In this document: one piece after another, positions 24,604 to 33,754 of the stretch | Numbering within the stretch: the stretch's first letter is position 1 | How the letters are laid out: each line of letters opens with the position of its first letter | Assembly (NCBI GenBank): GCA_937944855.1 | Contig: CALFAY010000018.1 | Location: 1-64,000 of the forward strand | Direction of reading: 5' to 3' | Length of the DNA: 64,000 bases | Origin: an uncultured Planctomycetota bacterium | GTDB lineage: Bacteria > Planctomycetota > Planctomycetia > Gemmatales > HRBIN36 | Made by a program: the position numbers and the translations under genes | The notes under the pieces: model-generated | Seen by the model: the letters and a program-made list of their open reading frames with translations, nothing else | Database searches by the model: none | Told to the model about the DNA's origin: nothing

Positions 24604-25014
24604 TCAGATGTCCACGATCACCTCCGCCATCCAGCCTTGCTCTTCCTGCCTGACCCGTAATCCGTGATAAGTGATCGCTTTGACCTCGTGATCCGGCTGG
24701 TGACGGGAGGGGTCGAAGCGTTCGCCGCGGGCCACCGCCGTCAGTCCGCTTGGCGAGACTTCGACCTGGAAATCGTTGAAGATCAGATGCTGCGTCTCAA
24801 AGCAGTAGAGCAATTCGTTGAGCCAGTCAAAGAGCAGATATTCGAGGTCCTGTCCCTGAAGGTGGAACGTCACTTCGGTGGCAGGCCGAACCGCTTCGAG
24901 ATTCTCCACGATCAACGAAAAGAAGGCACGACCGGCTTCGGCGAAAAGTTGATTCAGGTCGGCAGCGCGGATGCGCAGCCCGACATCGGCCGTGTGCTCG
25001 AATACCTCGAACAT
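24604..25014 (-). CDS. Archease
   Basis: 136 residues. Archease binds metal and speeds RtcB guanylylation and turnover. The N-terminal [13 protein letters not shown] has the signature His and Asp ligands, the middle [23 protein letters not shown] is the family helix, and the C-terminus [26 protein letters not shown] matches the conserved end. The usual length is about 140 residues. It is followed 39 bases later by rtcB on the same strand and preceded 36 bases upstream by the permease gene, so it may be read from the exporter transcript or from a promoter inside it. Confidence 0.93.
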   Translation of the reverse strand: MFEVFEHTADVGLRIRAADLNQLFAEAGRAFFSLIVENLEAVRPATEVTFHLQGQDLEYLLFDWLNELLYCFETQHLIFNDFQVEVSPSGLTAVARGERFDPSRHQPDHEVKAITYHGLRVRQEEQGWMAEVIVDI

Positions 25015-25050
25015 GTCTTGATCGTACCGGAACCGCGGCGGGGAACAACC

Positions 25051-26379
25051 CTACTCGTGCCGCAAGGCTTCGATCGGATCCAAACACGCAGCCCGCCGGG
25101 CCGGATACCAGCCGAACAGGATGCCGACTGCGACGGCCACACTGAAGGCCAGAATGATCGACCAGTTGTGAATGGCTGCGGGCACGCGGTAGTTGAACTG
25201 CGAGGCGACGTAGGGAACGAGGAACACCATCGACAGGCCGACCAGCACGCCAATGACGCCGCCCAAGGTCGTCTGCACCACCGCTTCGAGCAGGAATTGC
25301 AGAGTGATGTCGCTTCGCTTGGCCCCCAAAGCCCGGCGAATACCGATTTCCCGGGTCCGTTCCGTGACCGTGGCGAGCATGATGTTCATGATGCCGATGC
25401 CGCCGACCAACAGAGAAATGCCGGCGATGAAAGCGAGGAGAATGCGGTAGCGGTCCCGGGTCCGTTCGGCTTCTTCCAACCGATCCAACGGAATGCGAAT
25501 GTCCCAGTCTTTTTTGGGATGGGTGGCGCTGAGTTGCGTCCGGACGATGTCCGCCACGCCGCGGACGCGATCGCGGACGGTGTCCGTGTCTCCAGAATCA
25601 TCCACGGTCAGCACGACCTGGCTGAGTTGCACCTTTTCTGCTCCGCGGGCTCCCGTCGCCCGAATGAAGCTGATCTCGCCGAGGAGAGAGCGGCACGCCT
25701 TCAGCGGAATGTACATGTCGCCGTTGTACTTCTCGATTTCCGCGCCGCTGGTATTGGGCATGCGGTCCTTGAGCACGCCCACCACGACGAAAGCACGGTC
25801 CTTGCCCGAGATGCGGATGGTCTTGTTGATCGGATCCTCGCCGGGGAACAACTCAGCCGCCAGTTCGGAACCGATGACGCAGACGTTGCGGGGAATCGGC
25901 TCCTCGTCCTGCTCCGTGAGGAAGCGGCCGGCGGCGATCATGTGTTCGAGCTTATACACGATGGCATGGCGAGGCGTGGTGCCGACGACGCGGCCATTGT
26001 ACAGGCGGCTGTCGGTCACCGGTCGCAGTTCCGCTGGAAAGACCCGCATGGGCAGCGTGGCCGTCACCAGGTTCTTCAGCGTTTCCACGAAGCGACGGTG
26101 GTCGTCATCGGTCAGGCCATAGTTGGCGACAAAGGAGCGGCGCTGGCTGGTCGCTTCCTCGGGCGGCTTGACGCTGGTCACGATGACGTTGGTGAGGCCC
26201 TGTTTCTTGATGTCTTCGAGAGCGTCTTGCATGCTGCCTTCGCCGAAGGCCATCAGCGAAATGACCGCGGCCGTACCGATGATGATGCCCAGCACGGACA
26301 AAAACGACCGGAGCTTGTGCAGCCAGAGGTTCCGCACGGCCATCGACACAGTGCGGCGGATCTTGGTCAGGAAGATCAT
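25051..26379 (-). CDS. MacB-type ABC transporter permease
   Basis: 442 residues. An N-terminal membrane helix ([24 protein letters not shown], about 25-48) is followed by a large periplasmic MacB_PCD domain (about 50-310) and three C-terminal FtsX-type helices ([22 protein letters not shown], then two more, ending near 432). [13 protein letters not shown] is the coupling motif of the family. Family function is extrusion of macrolides, peptides or lipoprotein-type substrates through an adaptor and an outer-membrane channel. Its ATG overlaps the ATPase stop (ATGA at 26376-26379), and the ATPase, adaptor and TolC-like genes lie just upstream, so all four form one exporter. The substrate is unknown. 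Confidence 0.92.
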   Translation of the reverse strand: MIFLTKIRRTVSMAVRNLWLHKLRSFLSVLGIIIGTAAVISLMAFGEGSMQDALEDIKKQGLTNVIVTSVKPPEEATSQRRSFVANYGLTDDDHRRFVETLKNLVTATLPMRVFPAELRPVTDSRLYNGRVVGTTPRHAIVYKLEHMIAAGRFLTEQDEEPIPRNVCVIGSELAAELFPGEDPINKTIRISGKDRAFVVVGVLKDRMPNTSGAEIEKYNGDMYIPLKACRSLLGEISFIRATGARGAEKVQLSQVVLTVDDSGDTDTVRDRVRGVADIVRTQLSATHPKKDWDIRIPLDRLEEAERTRDRYRILLAFIAGISLLVGGIGIMNIMLATVTERTREIGIRRALGAKRSDITLQFLLEAVVQTTLGGVIGVLVGLSMVFLVPYVASQFNYRVPAAIHNWSIILAFSVAVAVGILFGWYPARRAACLDPIEALRHE

Positions 26380-27104
26380 GGCATCACCGAAGCCAGCGTG
26401 GAGCCGGGCGACGTAAGCGGAGCGGTGCGGACGTCCGATTCGACCTTGCCGTCGCGCATCCGGACCACCCGCCTCGCCCAGGCGGCAATGTCGTTCTCGT
26501 GCGTCACCATGATGATGGTCTTGCCCGCTTCGTTGAGCGTGCAGAGCAGTTCCATGATTTCATCGCTGGTCTTGCTGTCGAGGTTGCCGGTCGGCTCGTC
26601 GGCCAGGATGACGTGGGGATCATTCACCAAGGCCCGGGCAATGGCCACCCGCTGCTGCTGACCGCCGGAAAGCTGCGTCGGCCGATGGTTGAGGCGCTCC
26701 CCCAGCCCCACCATCTCCGCCAGACGGATGCACCGCCGCCGCGTCGAGGCGTCCACTTTGCCCTGATACAGCATCGGCACTTCGATGTTTTCGACCACCG
26801 TGTACTGTTGAATCAGGTTGTAGGACTGGAAGATGAATCCGATGTAGCGGCTGCGGATTTCCGAGAGCTGATCGTCCGTCATGGTCGAGACGTCCTGATT
26901 GCCCAGGAAGTACCGTCCCGAGGTGGGCCGGTCCAGGCAGCCGAGCAGGTTCAACAGCGTACTCTTGCCCGAGCCGGACGGTCCCATCAGAGCGACGAAG
27001 TCGCCCTCTTCGAAGGACAGCGTCACGCCCCGCAGGGCTTTGACCACTTCGCCTTCGAGAAAGTAATGCTTGGTCAGGTTTTCGACCCGAGCGATGACAC
27101 GCAC
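26376..27104 (-). CDS. MacB-type ABC transporter ATPase
   Basis: 242 residues from a GTG at 27104 with GAGAGG seven bases upstream. A TTG at 27119 is also in frame but lacks a ribosome site. Complete ABC motifs: GPSGSGKST (Walker A, about 41-49), LSGGQQQR (signature) and [12 protein letters not shown] (Walker B), followed by the switch-His segment IIMVTHEND. It is of the LolD/MacB class that drives mechanotransmission rather than classical transport. The permease start overlaps its stop, and the adaptor gene ends 11 bases upstream. Confidence 0.93.
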   Translation of the reverse strand: MRVIARVENLTKHYFLEGEVVKALRGVTLSFEEGDFVALMGPSGSGKSTLLNLLGCLDRPTSGRYFLGNQDVSTMTDDQLSEIRSRYIGFIFQSYNLIQQYTVVENIEVPMLYQGKVDASTRRRCIRLAEMVGLGERLNHRPTQLSGGQQQRVAIARALVNDPHVILADEPTGNLDSKTSDEIMELLCTLNEAGKTIIMVTHENDIAAWARRVVRMRDGKVESDVRTAPLTSPGSTLASVMP

Positions 27105-27115
27105 GCTGCAACCTC

Positions 27116-29212
27116 TCAATCGGGGACTTCCAAACCCTGAGCGCGGGTCCGCTGCTTGATCATCTCCTTGACGTTGTCGGGAACGGGAAGTTCATCAATC
27201 ATTTGTTTGCGGCGTTCCGGAGTCGCCTTGCGAAGTTCCTCGTGGAAGCGCTGCATTTGTTGCCGCTGTTCCTCGGTGGGCTGGAAGCCGCCGCCGGGAC
27301 GTGGGCCGCCGGCATTCGGTCCACCTTCCCGGGGAGGCTGACCCGGGCCGTTTCCTCCGGGTCCGCGCGGCGGTCTGCCGCCGACCGCAGGACCGCTGCC
27401 GTTGCCGTTTCCGTTCCGATTCGGACGCGGGCCGTTGTTGATCGTCGCGCTGACCAGTTCGCCGGGGTCCCGCTGCTCGGCGTGGAGGTCGTTCCGCTTC
27501 TCGGCCAGGCCGCGCGGATTGATCAGGATCAATTCCCCTTCCTTGACGCCGTACACTTCGCCTTCCTTGAGAAGCCCGGCAGGCGGATCGCCTTCCTTGA
27601 TCTCGACGAACTTGCTGTTGTTCAGGCCGGTGGTGATGATGCGTTTCTCGATGCCTTGCGGCGTCTTGACGTAGCAGAACTTCCGGCCGTTGGCTTCGAG
27701 AACCGCGTGTACGGGAACGCGAAGCACGTTTTCAAGCTCCTCGACCTTGATCGTGACTTCGGCGCTCATGCCGGGCTTCAGCCCTTCGAACTTCTCCTCG
27801 ATGAGGACAATGGTCGGATAGACTTTCACATCGGCCATCGACCAATCGGAAGAGGAAGCGACCGAGGAGACGTCTTTGACTCGGCCCCGCAGCGGCCGAT
27901 CCAGCGAGGCGATCTTGATCTGGGCCGGCAAACCGTCGGCAGTGCTTTCCTGCTGCTTGATGAGCCGGGGCACCAGGGCCTCGTGGACCTTGATCTTGAC
28001 CTGCATCTCGCTGAGGTCGGGAATGCGCATGAGCCGCTGGCCTTCACGGACAGGCTCGTTGACGGCGACGATATTCTGCGACGTACTGACGCCGAAGCGG
28101 GTCCGCTCATCGACGTGGTAGATGACCATGCCGTCGTGCGGAGCGGTGATGGTGCAGTTGGCGATGTCGTCCTTGAGGTCCTGGAGCTTGGATTCCTCCT
28201 GCTGCAAGACCTGGAGCTTGGCCTGATAATCGGCCTGGGCTTTGGCCGTCTTGCCGGCGGCGGAGATCTCTGCCACTTTCAGGGCGGTCTTGGCCTGTTC
28301 CAGCTTGTTTTGAAGATCCAGAATGGTGCGCCGGGAGTCGTAATCCAGGAGCATCATGTAGTCGCGTTCCAGTTCGCTGTAGGTGATCTCGGAGGTCATG
28401 CGGCGGTATTCGTCCGACTGGGCCTGGCTGCGGCTGACGAAGCCGCGCTTGGCCATGCGGGCGGAATAGGCTGCCTTGTCCTTCCACTGGAGCAGGTCGG
28501 CCTCGGCAGCGGCGAGCTTGCCGAGGATGTTCTTTTCCAGCTTGTCCCGTTCGCCGCGGATGTACCGTTCCAGGTCGATTTCCGCGAGTTTGACGTTGTT
28601 GCGGGCGGTTTCGAGATCGCCTTCGTTCTGGCTGGCGGTGATTTCGACATCCTTTTCAGCCTGGATCAGACCGGCACGGGCCGAGGCGACCGCGATTTCC
28701 TGGTTTTTCAGCTGCTCTTTGAGACTGGAATCGTCGAGGCGGCAGATGACGTCGCCTGCCTTGACCCGGGTTCCTTCGTCAATGAGCCACTTGATGCTGG
28801 TGGCGACGGAGTTGCCTCGGCCGCTGGCGCGGACCTTGCAGTTGATGTCGGTGTTTCGGCTGGCTTCGAGTTCGCCTTTTTCCACGACGCTGAAGACGAG
28901 TCGGCCGCGTTCGACCGGCTCGAATTGCAAGGAAGTGTCCTCGGCACTCAGCAGGGTGAGATAGTACCATCCGCCGGCGGTCGCTCCGGTGCCGGCCAGG
29001 ACCAGCCCCAACACGAGCATCATGCCGGTCCGGAAAAATGAGGCGCGTGGGGCCTCGCCATCTTGATGCGTCGGTTCGTCCAAATGTCGCAGCCGCTCAG
29101 CCAGGGCCGAGGATCCAGTGCGTTTGCGAGAAGAAACCCCGTGGAGATCGTCACCATTGTCCGGGGTCAGGTTGGCCGCCAGGGGGTCGTTCGGCTGGAG
29201 AGGCGTATTCAT
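27116..29212 (-). CDS. MacA/HlyD-type periplasmic adaptor with a long low-complexity C-terminal tail
   Basis: 698 residues. A 60-residue charged N-terminus precedes one membrane helix (MMLVLGLVLAGTGATAGGWYYL, about 64-85). Then come a split lipoyl half (DEGTRVKAGDVICRLDDSSLKEQ), a very long coiled-coil hairpin (about 165-345), a second lipoyl half (ITAPHDGMVIY) and beta-barrel domains (VREGQRLMRIPDLSEMQVKIKVHE, GLKPGMSAEVTIKVEELENVLRVPVHAV). From about 590 there is a Gly/Asn/Pro-rich tail followed by a helical segment (EEQRQQMQRFHEELRKATPERRKQMIDELP). It links the ATPase/permease pair to the TolC-like channel. Its start lies 62 bases inside the TolC-like gene, which is unusual. Confidence 0.9.
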   Translation of the reverse strand: MNTPLQPNDPLAANLTPDNGDDLHGVSSRKRTGSSALAERLRHLDEPTHQDGEAPRASFFRTGMMLVLGLVLAGTGATAGGWYYLTLLSAEDTSLQFEPVERGRLVFSVVEKGELEASRNTDINCKVRASGRGNSVATSIKWLIDEGTRVKAGDVICRLDDSSLKEQLKNQEIAVASARAGLIQAEKDVEITASQNEGDLETARNNVKLAEIDLERYIRGERDKLEKNILGKLAAAEADLLQWKDKAAYSARMAKRGFVSRSQAQSDEYRRMTSEITYSELERDYMMLLDYDSRRTILDLQNKLEQAKTALKVAEISAAGKTAKAQADYQAKLQVLQQEESKLQDLKDDIANCTITAPHDGMVIYHVDERTRFGVSTSQNIVAVNEPVREGQRLMRIPDLSEMQVKIKVHEALVPRLIKQQESTADGLPAQIKIASLDRPLRGRVKDVSSVASSSDWSMADVKVYPTIVLIEEKFEGLKPGMSAEVTIKVEELENVLRVPVHAVLEANGRKFCYVKTPQGIEKRIITTGLNNSKFVEIKEGDPPAGLLKEGEVYGVKEGELILINPRGLAEKRNDLHAEQRDPGELVSATINNGPRPNRNGNGNGSGPAVGGRPPRGPGGNGPGQPPREGGPNAGGPRPGGGFQPTEEQRQQMQRFHEELRKATPERRKQMIDELPVPDNVKEMIKQRTRAQGLEVPD

Positions 29213-32075
29213 CGATCCAAACTCCTCGCGAGTCCACCCGCAGAAGCTCCAGGTCGCGGTACAACTCCATACGGGCCCGGATGTAGTTTACGTATGTCGC
29301 ATAGATACTGTTCTGAGCGCGAAGCACCGAGTTCTGGGCGTTGACGACCTGTTGCGTCAGGGCCGCCGCCGAACTGGCAGCGTCGCGCTGAGCACCGGGG
29401 GCCGGCGGCGCCCGCAGTTCTTCCAGCGAGTTTTCAAGTACCTGATAAGCGAGTCGAACCGACCGCTGGTTGATGCGGTAGGTCAAGGCCAGCTGTCGCA
29501 GCGTTCGCAGTTCCTGTCGGACCTGGAAGCGAACCGTATCCTCCTGCTGCTGCAAGGCTCGACGCTGGCGTTGGTAGGCGATCAGACTCGCCCGATAATT
29601 ATTACGCTGCAATTGCCTGACCAGGGGCAACTCCGTGTCCAAGGTCATGCGGTGGATTGCAGTTCGCCCCCAAAAGGTGAGCGGTTGGGCCTGGTTGCGC
29701 GGCGTTGCTATTTCCATATGATACTGGAGATTGGCCACGCCGAGCAAGTTGTTGGCGAAAACTGCGATCCGCCGCCAGGCGTCCACCACCTGGGCGCGGG
29801 CATTCATCAGGTCCAAGCGATTTATTAACGCCGTCTGCTCCACAAGGTTCTGCGCTTCGGTTTCGTCCGCCGTGAGCAAGTCCACACCGTACAGGTGGAC
29901 CGGCGGCAGATCAGGCCATTGCCCATCGAGTTCCGTGAACCGCTCAGACCGGGCAGACTCCATGACCTCGGAAAAGCGCGTCGTCACCCGGCGGAAGGCG
30001 TCGATGTAGCGGGACCGGCGACGCTGCGGATCCATTTCCGCATCCCAGGGCTTCAACTCGTAACTCCGCAAGGCAAGCTCCATCTGGCCTAGACTGATCT
30101 CCAACTGCAATTCCCGCTTGCGGTTTTGCAGGTGTTGGGGAAACTCTTTTTCCTCGTCTGCGTAGCGTTCTTCCTCGTCTTCCAGGCGGTCGAGTTCTTC
30201 CTGCAACTCCAGAATCCGCTGGGCTGCCCGGGAGCGGCGTGGTCCGGTGGCCAGCCCCCAAGGGACGGCCGAGGGGTTGAACGGAGCCAGCAGCGGCACG
30301 GACAGCAGGTCGGCCAAGGCCTGGGCGGGCAATTCGGCTCCTGAAGCCAGTTCCCGCCACTGTCCATACCGGCGAATGATTTCCTCACGGAACCGCGTTC
30401 CCCGAACCAGCGGCGATTCGACGAACAGCCGCTCCAGAATGCCCCGCAAACGCTGCGGAGCGACTTCCGGTTCCTCTTCCAGTTGGTCCAGGGCGTCCAG
30501 GATCTCACGGAAATCGGCCTCCACCCGGCTCAGCCGTTCCATCTGCTCCTTGAGCGGTTCGAGCGGGCCGAAGTCGAGTTCCAAGGGCAGGTTCGTCGGC
30601 AAGCCCAGCTGCAATTTGAACTGGTCGAGCGAGTCCTGGTACAGCACTTCCGATTGGAGCAACTGTGCCCGGCTGTCGAGGAGTTGTTGTTCGATCTGGT
30701 CTACTTGAAGCTGCGAGACGCTGCCGCCGATGACGTAGGCTTGGTAGAAGCGCAACAGGCGGGCGAACGACTCGACGTTGGCCCGGTTGTTCTCCACGAC
30801 GGCCAGCCGCTGGATGGTGGGATAATAGCCGACGAAGGCCGCTTGTCCGCGGACGCCGAGGTCCACCCCGGCCACGCCGATGCCGCCGACAGCGGTGCGG
30901 ATCGGACTGCCGACGGCGAGGGCGACGTAGAACTCGCGATGGAAGCGGGCATAGTTTCGCAGTTCGTAAACCAGATCGCGTTCAGCCTGCGTCAGCGGTT
31001 CCAAGGTCACGGCCCGACCGCCGGCCTGGAGGAGCGGCTGACTGAGATCGAGGATCAACGTGGATTCGCTGATGGTGTGGCGAGGATCGCCGGTGAGGTT
31101 GACCACGGTGCGATTGGCCAGTTGCAGCGTGAGCAAGGCCCCGGTGGAGAAGAGTTGCGTGAATCCGATGCCGGAGCGCGGCCCAAAGCCGGTGTTGGCC
31201 ACCCAGCGGTTCTGCTTGCCCAGCGTCGAACGGCTGGCCGCCCACTCCCGGAAGACCTGCTCCGTGGCGTAGAACTGCGGCAGGAAGTTGAATCGCTGGA
31301 ACGTCACCGGCAAGGCGGTGAGGTAGAGGCTCTCGCGTCGGTCCTGGAATTCCCGGCTGTTGAATAGCGCCAGTTCGACGGCTTGTTCGAGGGTGATGAG
31401 ATACGCCTGCGGAGCCTCGCCGTTGCCGTCAGACTGTTCGCCATTGACGCTGTACTGAGCGGCCGACACGCGGATGATCGGTTGCGATGGATCAGCGACG
31501 GCGGGACCAAGTTCGCCCTGAGGAGCATGATCCTGCCAGGGAGAGGAACCATCCGCCGGCAGACCAAGCGGCCCCGGCTCCGAGGTCGATGAACTGGTGT
31601 TCTGCCCGACTTGGCCTTTGCCCTGGGGATCCTTCGGCGCGGGCAATCGTTCAGGCTGTTCCGTCTCCCGTTTCTTGCGCTCCTCCCGTTCCTTGCGAGC
31701 GGCCCGATTGGCGGCATCCCAGGCTTGCAGAACGTGAAGATATCCGGTGCCTTCGATGTAGGCGACCTGTTTGGGTTTTTGCGGACGGGTGGAGAGCATC
31801 CAGGTCGGGATGTCGTCCGGGGGCATGGGCGGATGGTCCGGATCGCTTGGATCGGCGTAGCGAGCCAGAGGGTGCGGATAAACGTAGTAATCCCGCAATT
31901 CCCACTGGGGGAAGTCGTCCTTGCTGTCGAGGACTTGAAGCACTTCGCGGTCCGCCCAGTGACGGAAGAAGCGGCGCGTGCATCCCACGGGCACCAAGAG
32001 GGCCAGGATCAGGAGGCAGTTGAACAATGTCGTCGCGGGCGATCTGGGGCTATTCCGGTTAGAAGTGGCGCGCAT
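29151..32075 (-). CDS. Very long TolC-family outer-membrane lipoprotein
   Basis: 974 residues from the ATG at 32075, preceded by GGAGCGGG. The lipobox LLVPVGC (Cys near residue 32) gives a lipid anchor. A Pro/Gln/Ser-rich linker (about 110-210) precedes the TolC-type body: LITLEQAVELALFNSREFQDRRESLYL, then strands and helices such as QLQVDQIEQQLLDSRAQLLQSEVLYQDSLDQFKLQLGLP and, at the end, QQQEDTVRFQVRQELRTLRQLALTYRINQRSVRLAYQVLENSLEEL and QNSVLRAQNSIYATYVNYIRARMELYRDLELL. A charged insertion (about 600-690, Glu/Arg-rich coiled coil) more than doubles the usual size. As first gene of the exporter operon it should be its outer-membrane exit duct. Confidence 0.87.
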   Translation of the reverse strand: MRATSNRNSPRSPATTLFNCLLILALLVPVGCTRRFFRHWADREVLQVLDSKDDFPQWELRDYYVYPHPLARYADPSDPDHPPMPPDDIPTWMLSTRPQKPKQVAYIEGTGYLHVLQAWDAANRAARKEREERKKRETEQPERLPAPKDPQGKGQVGQNTSSSTSEPGPLGLPADGSSPWQDHAPQGELGPAVADPSQPIIRVSAAQYSVNGEQSDGNGEAPQAYLITLEQAVELALFNSREFQDRRESLYLTALPVTFQRFNFLPQFYATEQVFREWAASRSTLGKQNRWVANTGFGPRSGIGFTQLFSTGALLTLQLANRTVVNLTGDPRHTISESTLILDLSQPLLQAGGRAVTLEPLTQAERDLVYELRNYARFHREFYVALAVGSPIRTAVGGIGVAGVDLGVRGQAAFVGYYPTIQRLAVVENNRANVESFARLLRFYQAYVIGGSVSQLQVDQIEQQLLDSRAQLLQSEVLYQDSLDQFKLQLGLPTNLPLELDFGPLEPLKEQMERLSRVEADFREILDALDQLEEEPEVAPQRLRGILERLFVESPLVRGTRFREEIIRRYGQWRELASGAELPAQALADLLSVPLLAPFNPSAVPWGLATGPRRSRAAQRILELQEELDRLEDEEERYADEEKEFPQHLQNRKRELQLEISLGQMELALRSYELKPWDAEMDPQRRRSRYIDAFRRVTTRFSEVMESARSERFTELDGQWPDLPPVHLYGVDLLTADETEAQNLVEQTALINRLDLMNARAQVVDAWRRIAVFANNLLGVANLQYHMEIATPRNQAQPLTFWGRTAIHRMTLDTELPLVRQLQRNNYRASLIAYQRQRRALQQQEDTVRFQVRQELRTLRQLALTYRINQRSVRLAYQVLENSLEELRAPPAPGAQRDAASSAAALTQQVVNAQNSVLRAQNSIYATYVNYIRARMELYRDLELLRVDSRGVWIDEYASPAERPPGGQPDPGQW

Positions 32076-32285
32076 GTCCCGCTCCGAGACGGCGATTCGC
32101 GTGCTCCCCCGGTCCAAGCTGCCCTCAGCACGGAACGCTTCGCCGTTACAATGCAGCTTGGGTCGGGCAGAAGACGGCAGGCAACGCAACCGTCACGACC
32201 CTTGAGCACGGAAAAAGTTCCGCATCTGGTATCGGACGCAAAGTTTCCCCCACTTGAAAAACGCCGCATTCATCGGGAGATTCTC

Positions 32286-33590
32286 ATGGTTTGGAGGCGA
32301 AGCTGCGTCGGCATTTCAGGACTGTTGATTCTGATCGGGTTGTGGGAAGCTCCGCAGGCCAGGGAGATCGAGGGCGAGCAGGAAATCCGGGCAGTAGGTA
32401 AAGAACTGCTCGCTGCCTTCAGCGCCGAGCCGCGTAATCTGGATCGCTTATTCTCCGCCGGGTTTCTCAAGGAACTCGAAGCTCGTCGGCTCTCCGTCGT
32501 CGAGGCGTTTCGTGCCTTGCATGCTCAGCACGGCAAGGGCGTGGAGTTCCATGTTCTAGGGATGACGGGACCGTACACCGCCGAAGTCGAGTTCGTGTTC
32601 GCCAACGGCGTCCGTAAACCGGCCAGGCTGGTGCTCGACGTTCGCCCGCCGCATCCGATCCTCGGCTTGGAGTTCCGGGCCGATGTCCGATCCGACGACA
32701 GTTTCGCCTCCGTCATCAAGGACTTGCAGAATCTGCCGGGCAAGGCGGGCTTGTGTCTGCGGCAGTTAAGTCCGGAACCGAGGAGTCTTGCCGAGCACCT
32801 GCCCGACGAGCCTTTTGCCGTGGCGTCGAGCATGAAATTGATCGTGTTGGCGGTCTTGGCCGACGAGATCGCGGCGAAAGCGAGGCACTGGTCCGATGTG
32901 GTGCCGGTGCGCCGAGCCTGGGCCTCGTTGCCGGCGGGTCTGGTGCAGGATTGGCCCGACGGTTCGCCAGTCACGTTGCACACACTGGCGACGCTCATGA
33001 TCTCCCGCAGCGATAATACCGCCGCCGACCACCTCATTCGCATCCTCGGACGGGAACGGGTCGAACAAAGCCAGGCCGCCTGGGGGTTGCGGCACGCGGA
33101 ACGCAACCGGCCGTTTCTGCTGACTTCGGACATGTTCAAACTCAAACTCGTGATGCCACCGGCGGAGCAGCAAGCATTCGTTGCGGCCGATGGCGCAGGG
33201 CGGCGACGTCTGCTGGAAGGCCCCATCGCGGAGGCGTCCCTGGCTCGGCATCGCGGTCTCGGTCCCCCCCAACTCATCGACTCGGTCGAATGGTTTTACT
33301 CGCCGGCGGACATGGTGCGGGTTTTGGACCATCTCCGCAAACATCCGCTCTCAGAAGATCTGCTGCCCCTCCTGGCGATTTCCCGCGGGGTCTCGGTGGA
33401 CGACCTGCGCTGGAACTACGTCGGATTCAAAGGCGGCATGGAACCGGGCGTCGTCAACTTCTGTCTGCTGCTGCGGGACCGCCGGGACCGCTGGTATGCT
33501 CTGGCCATCGCCTGGAACCGTTCCGATGGCGAGGTAGATCGCTCCCTTCTGGTGGTGTACACGCAACGGCTGCTGCGACTGATCCCATGA
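32286..33590 (+). CDS. Class A beta-lactamase-like serine hydrolase
   Basis: 434 residues from the ATG at 32286 (GGGAGA just upstream). An N-terminal signal peptide and a DUF3887-like domain (about 30-130) precede a penicillin-binding/beta-lactamase fold: S-S-M-K at 181-184 (nucleophile Ser and general-base Lys), S-D-N at 242-244, and K-G-G near residue 380 in place of KTG. I cannot find the deacylating Glu of class A enzymes (ExxLN), so resistance to beta-lactams should not be assumed; a cell-envelope peptidase or esterase is equally possible. It is exported. The gene stands alone between the exporter operon (divergent) and the oxidoreductase. Confidence 0.78.
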   Translation: MVWRRSCVGISGLLILIGLWEAPQAREIEGEQEIRAVGKELLAAFSAEPRNLDRLFSAGFLKELEARRLSVVEAFRALHAQHGKGVEFHVLGMTGPYTAEVEFVFANGVRKPARLVLDVRPPHPILGLEFRADVRSDDSFASVIKDLQNLPGKAGLCLRQLSPEPRSLAEHLPDEPFAVASSMKLIVLAVLADEIAAKARHWSDVVPVRRAWASLPAGLVQDWPDGSPVTLHTLATLMISRSDNTAADHLIRILGRERVEQSQAAWGLRHAERNRPFLLTSDMFKLKLVMPPAEQQAFVAADGAGRRRLLEGPIAEASLARHRGLGPPQLIDSVEWFYSPADMVRVLDHLRKHPLSEDLLPLLAISRGVSVDDLRWNYVGFKGGMEPGVVNFCLLLRDRRDRWYALAIAWNRSDGEVDRSLLVVYTQRLLRLIP

Positions 33591-33754
33591 CGCGATGACG
33601 AGCCGGGAGACCCTAATTGCCGGTCGCTTTTTCCTGCCAGGATGCCGCCAGTTTCTCGTTGCAGGGCGTTTTCTGGTGGCGTACCATAACCGGCATCTGA
33701 TGACGGACCCGCCAAACAACACACAAAACCCGCCGGGGAAGGAGGACGCATCGC

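Noticed and set aside
32286-33590. Calling the serine hydrolase a beta-lactam resistance gene
   Set aside because: The deacylating Glu motif of class A enzymes is not evident, so only the fold can be supported.
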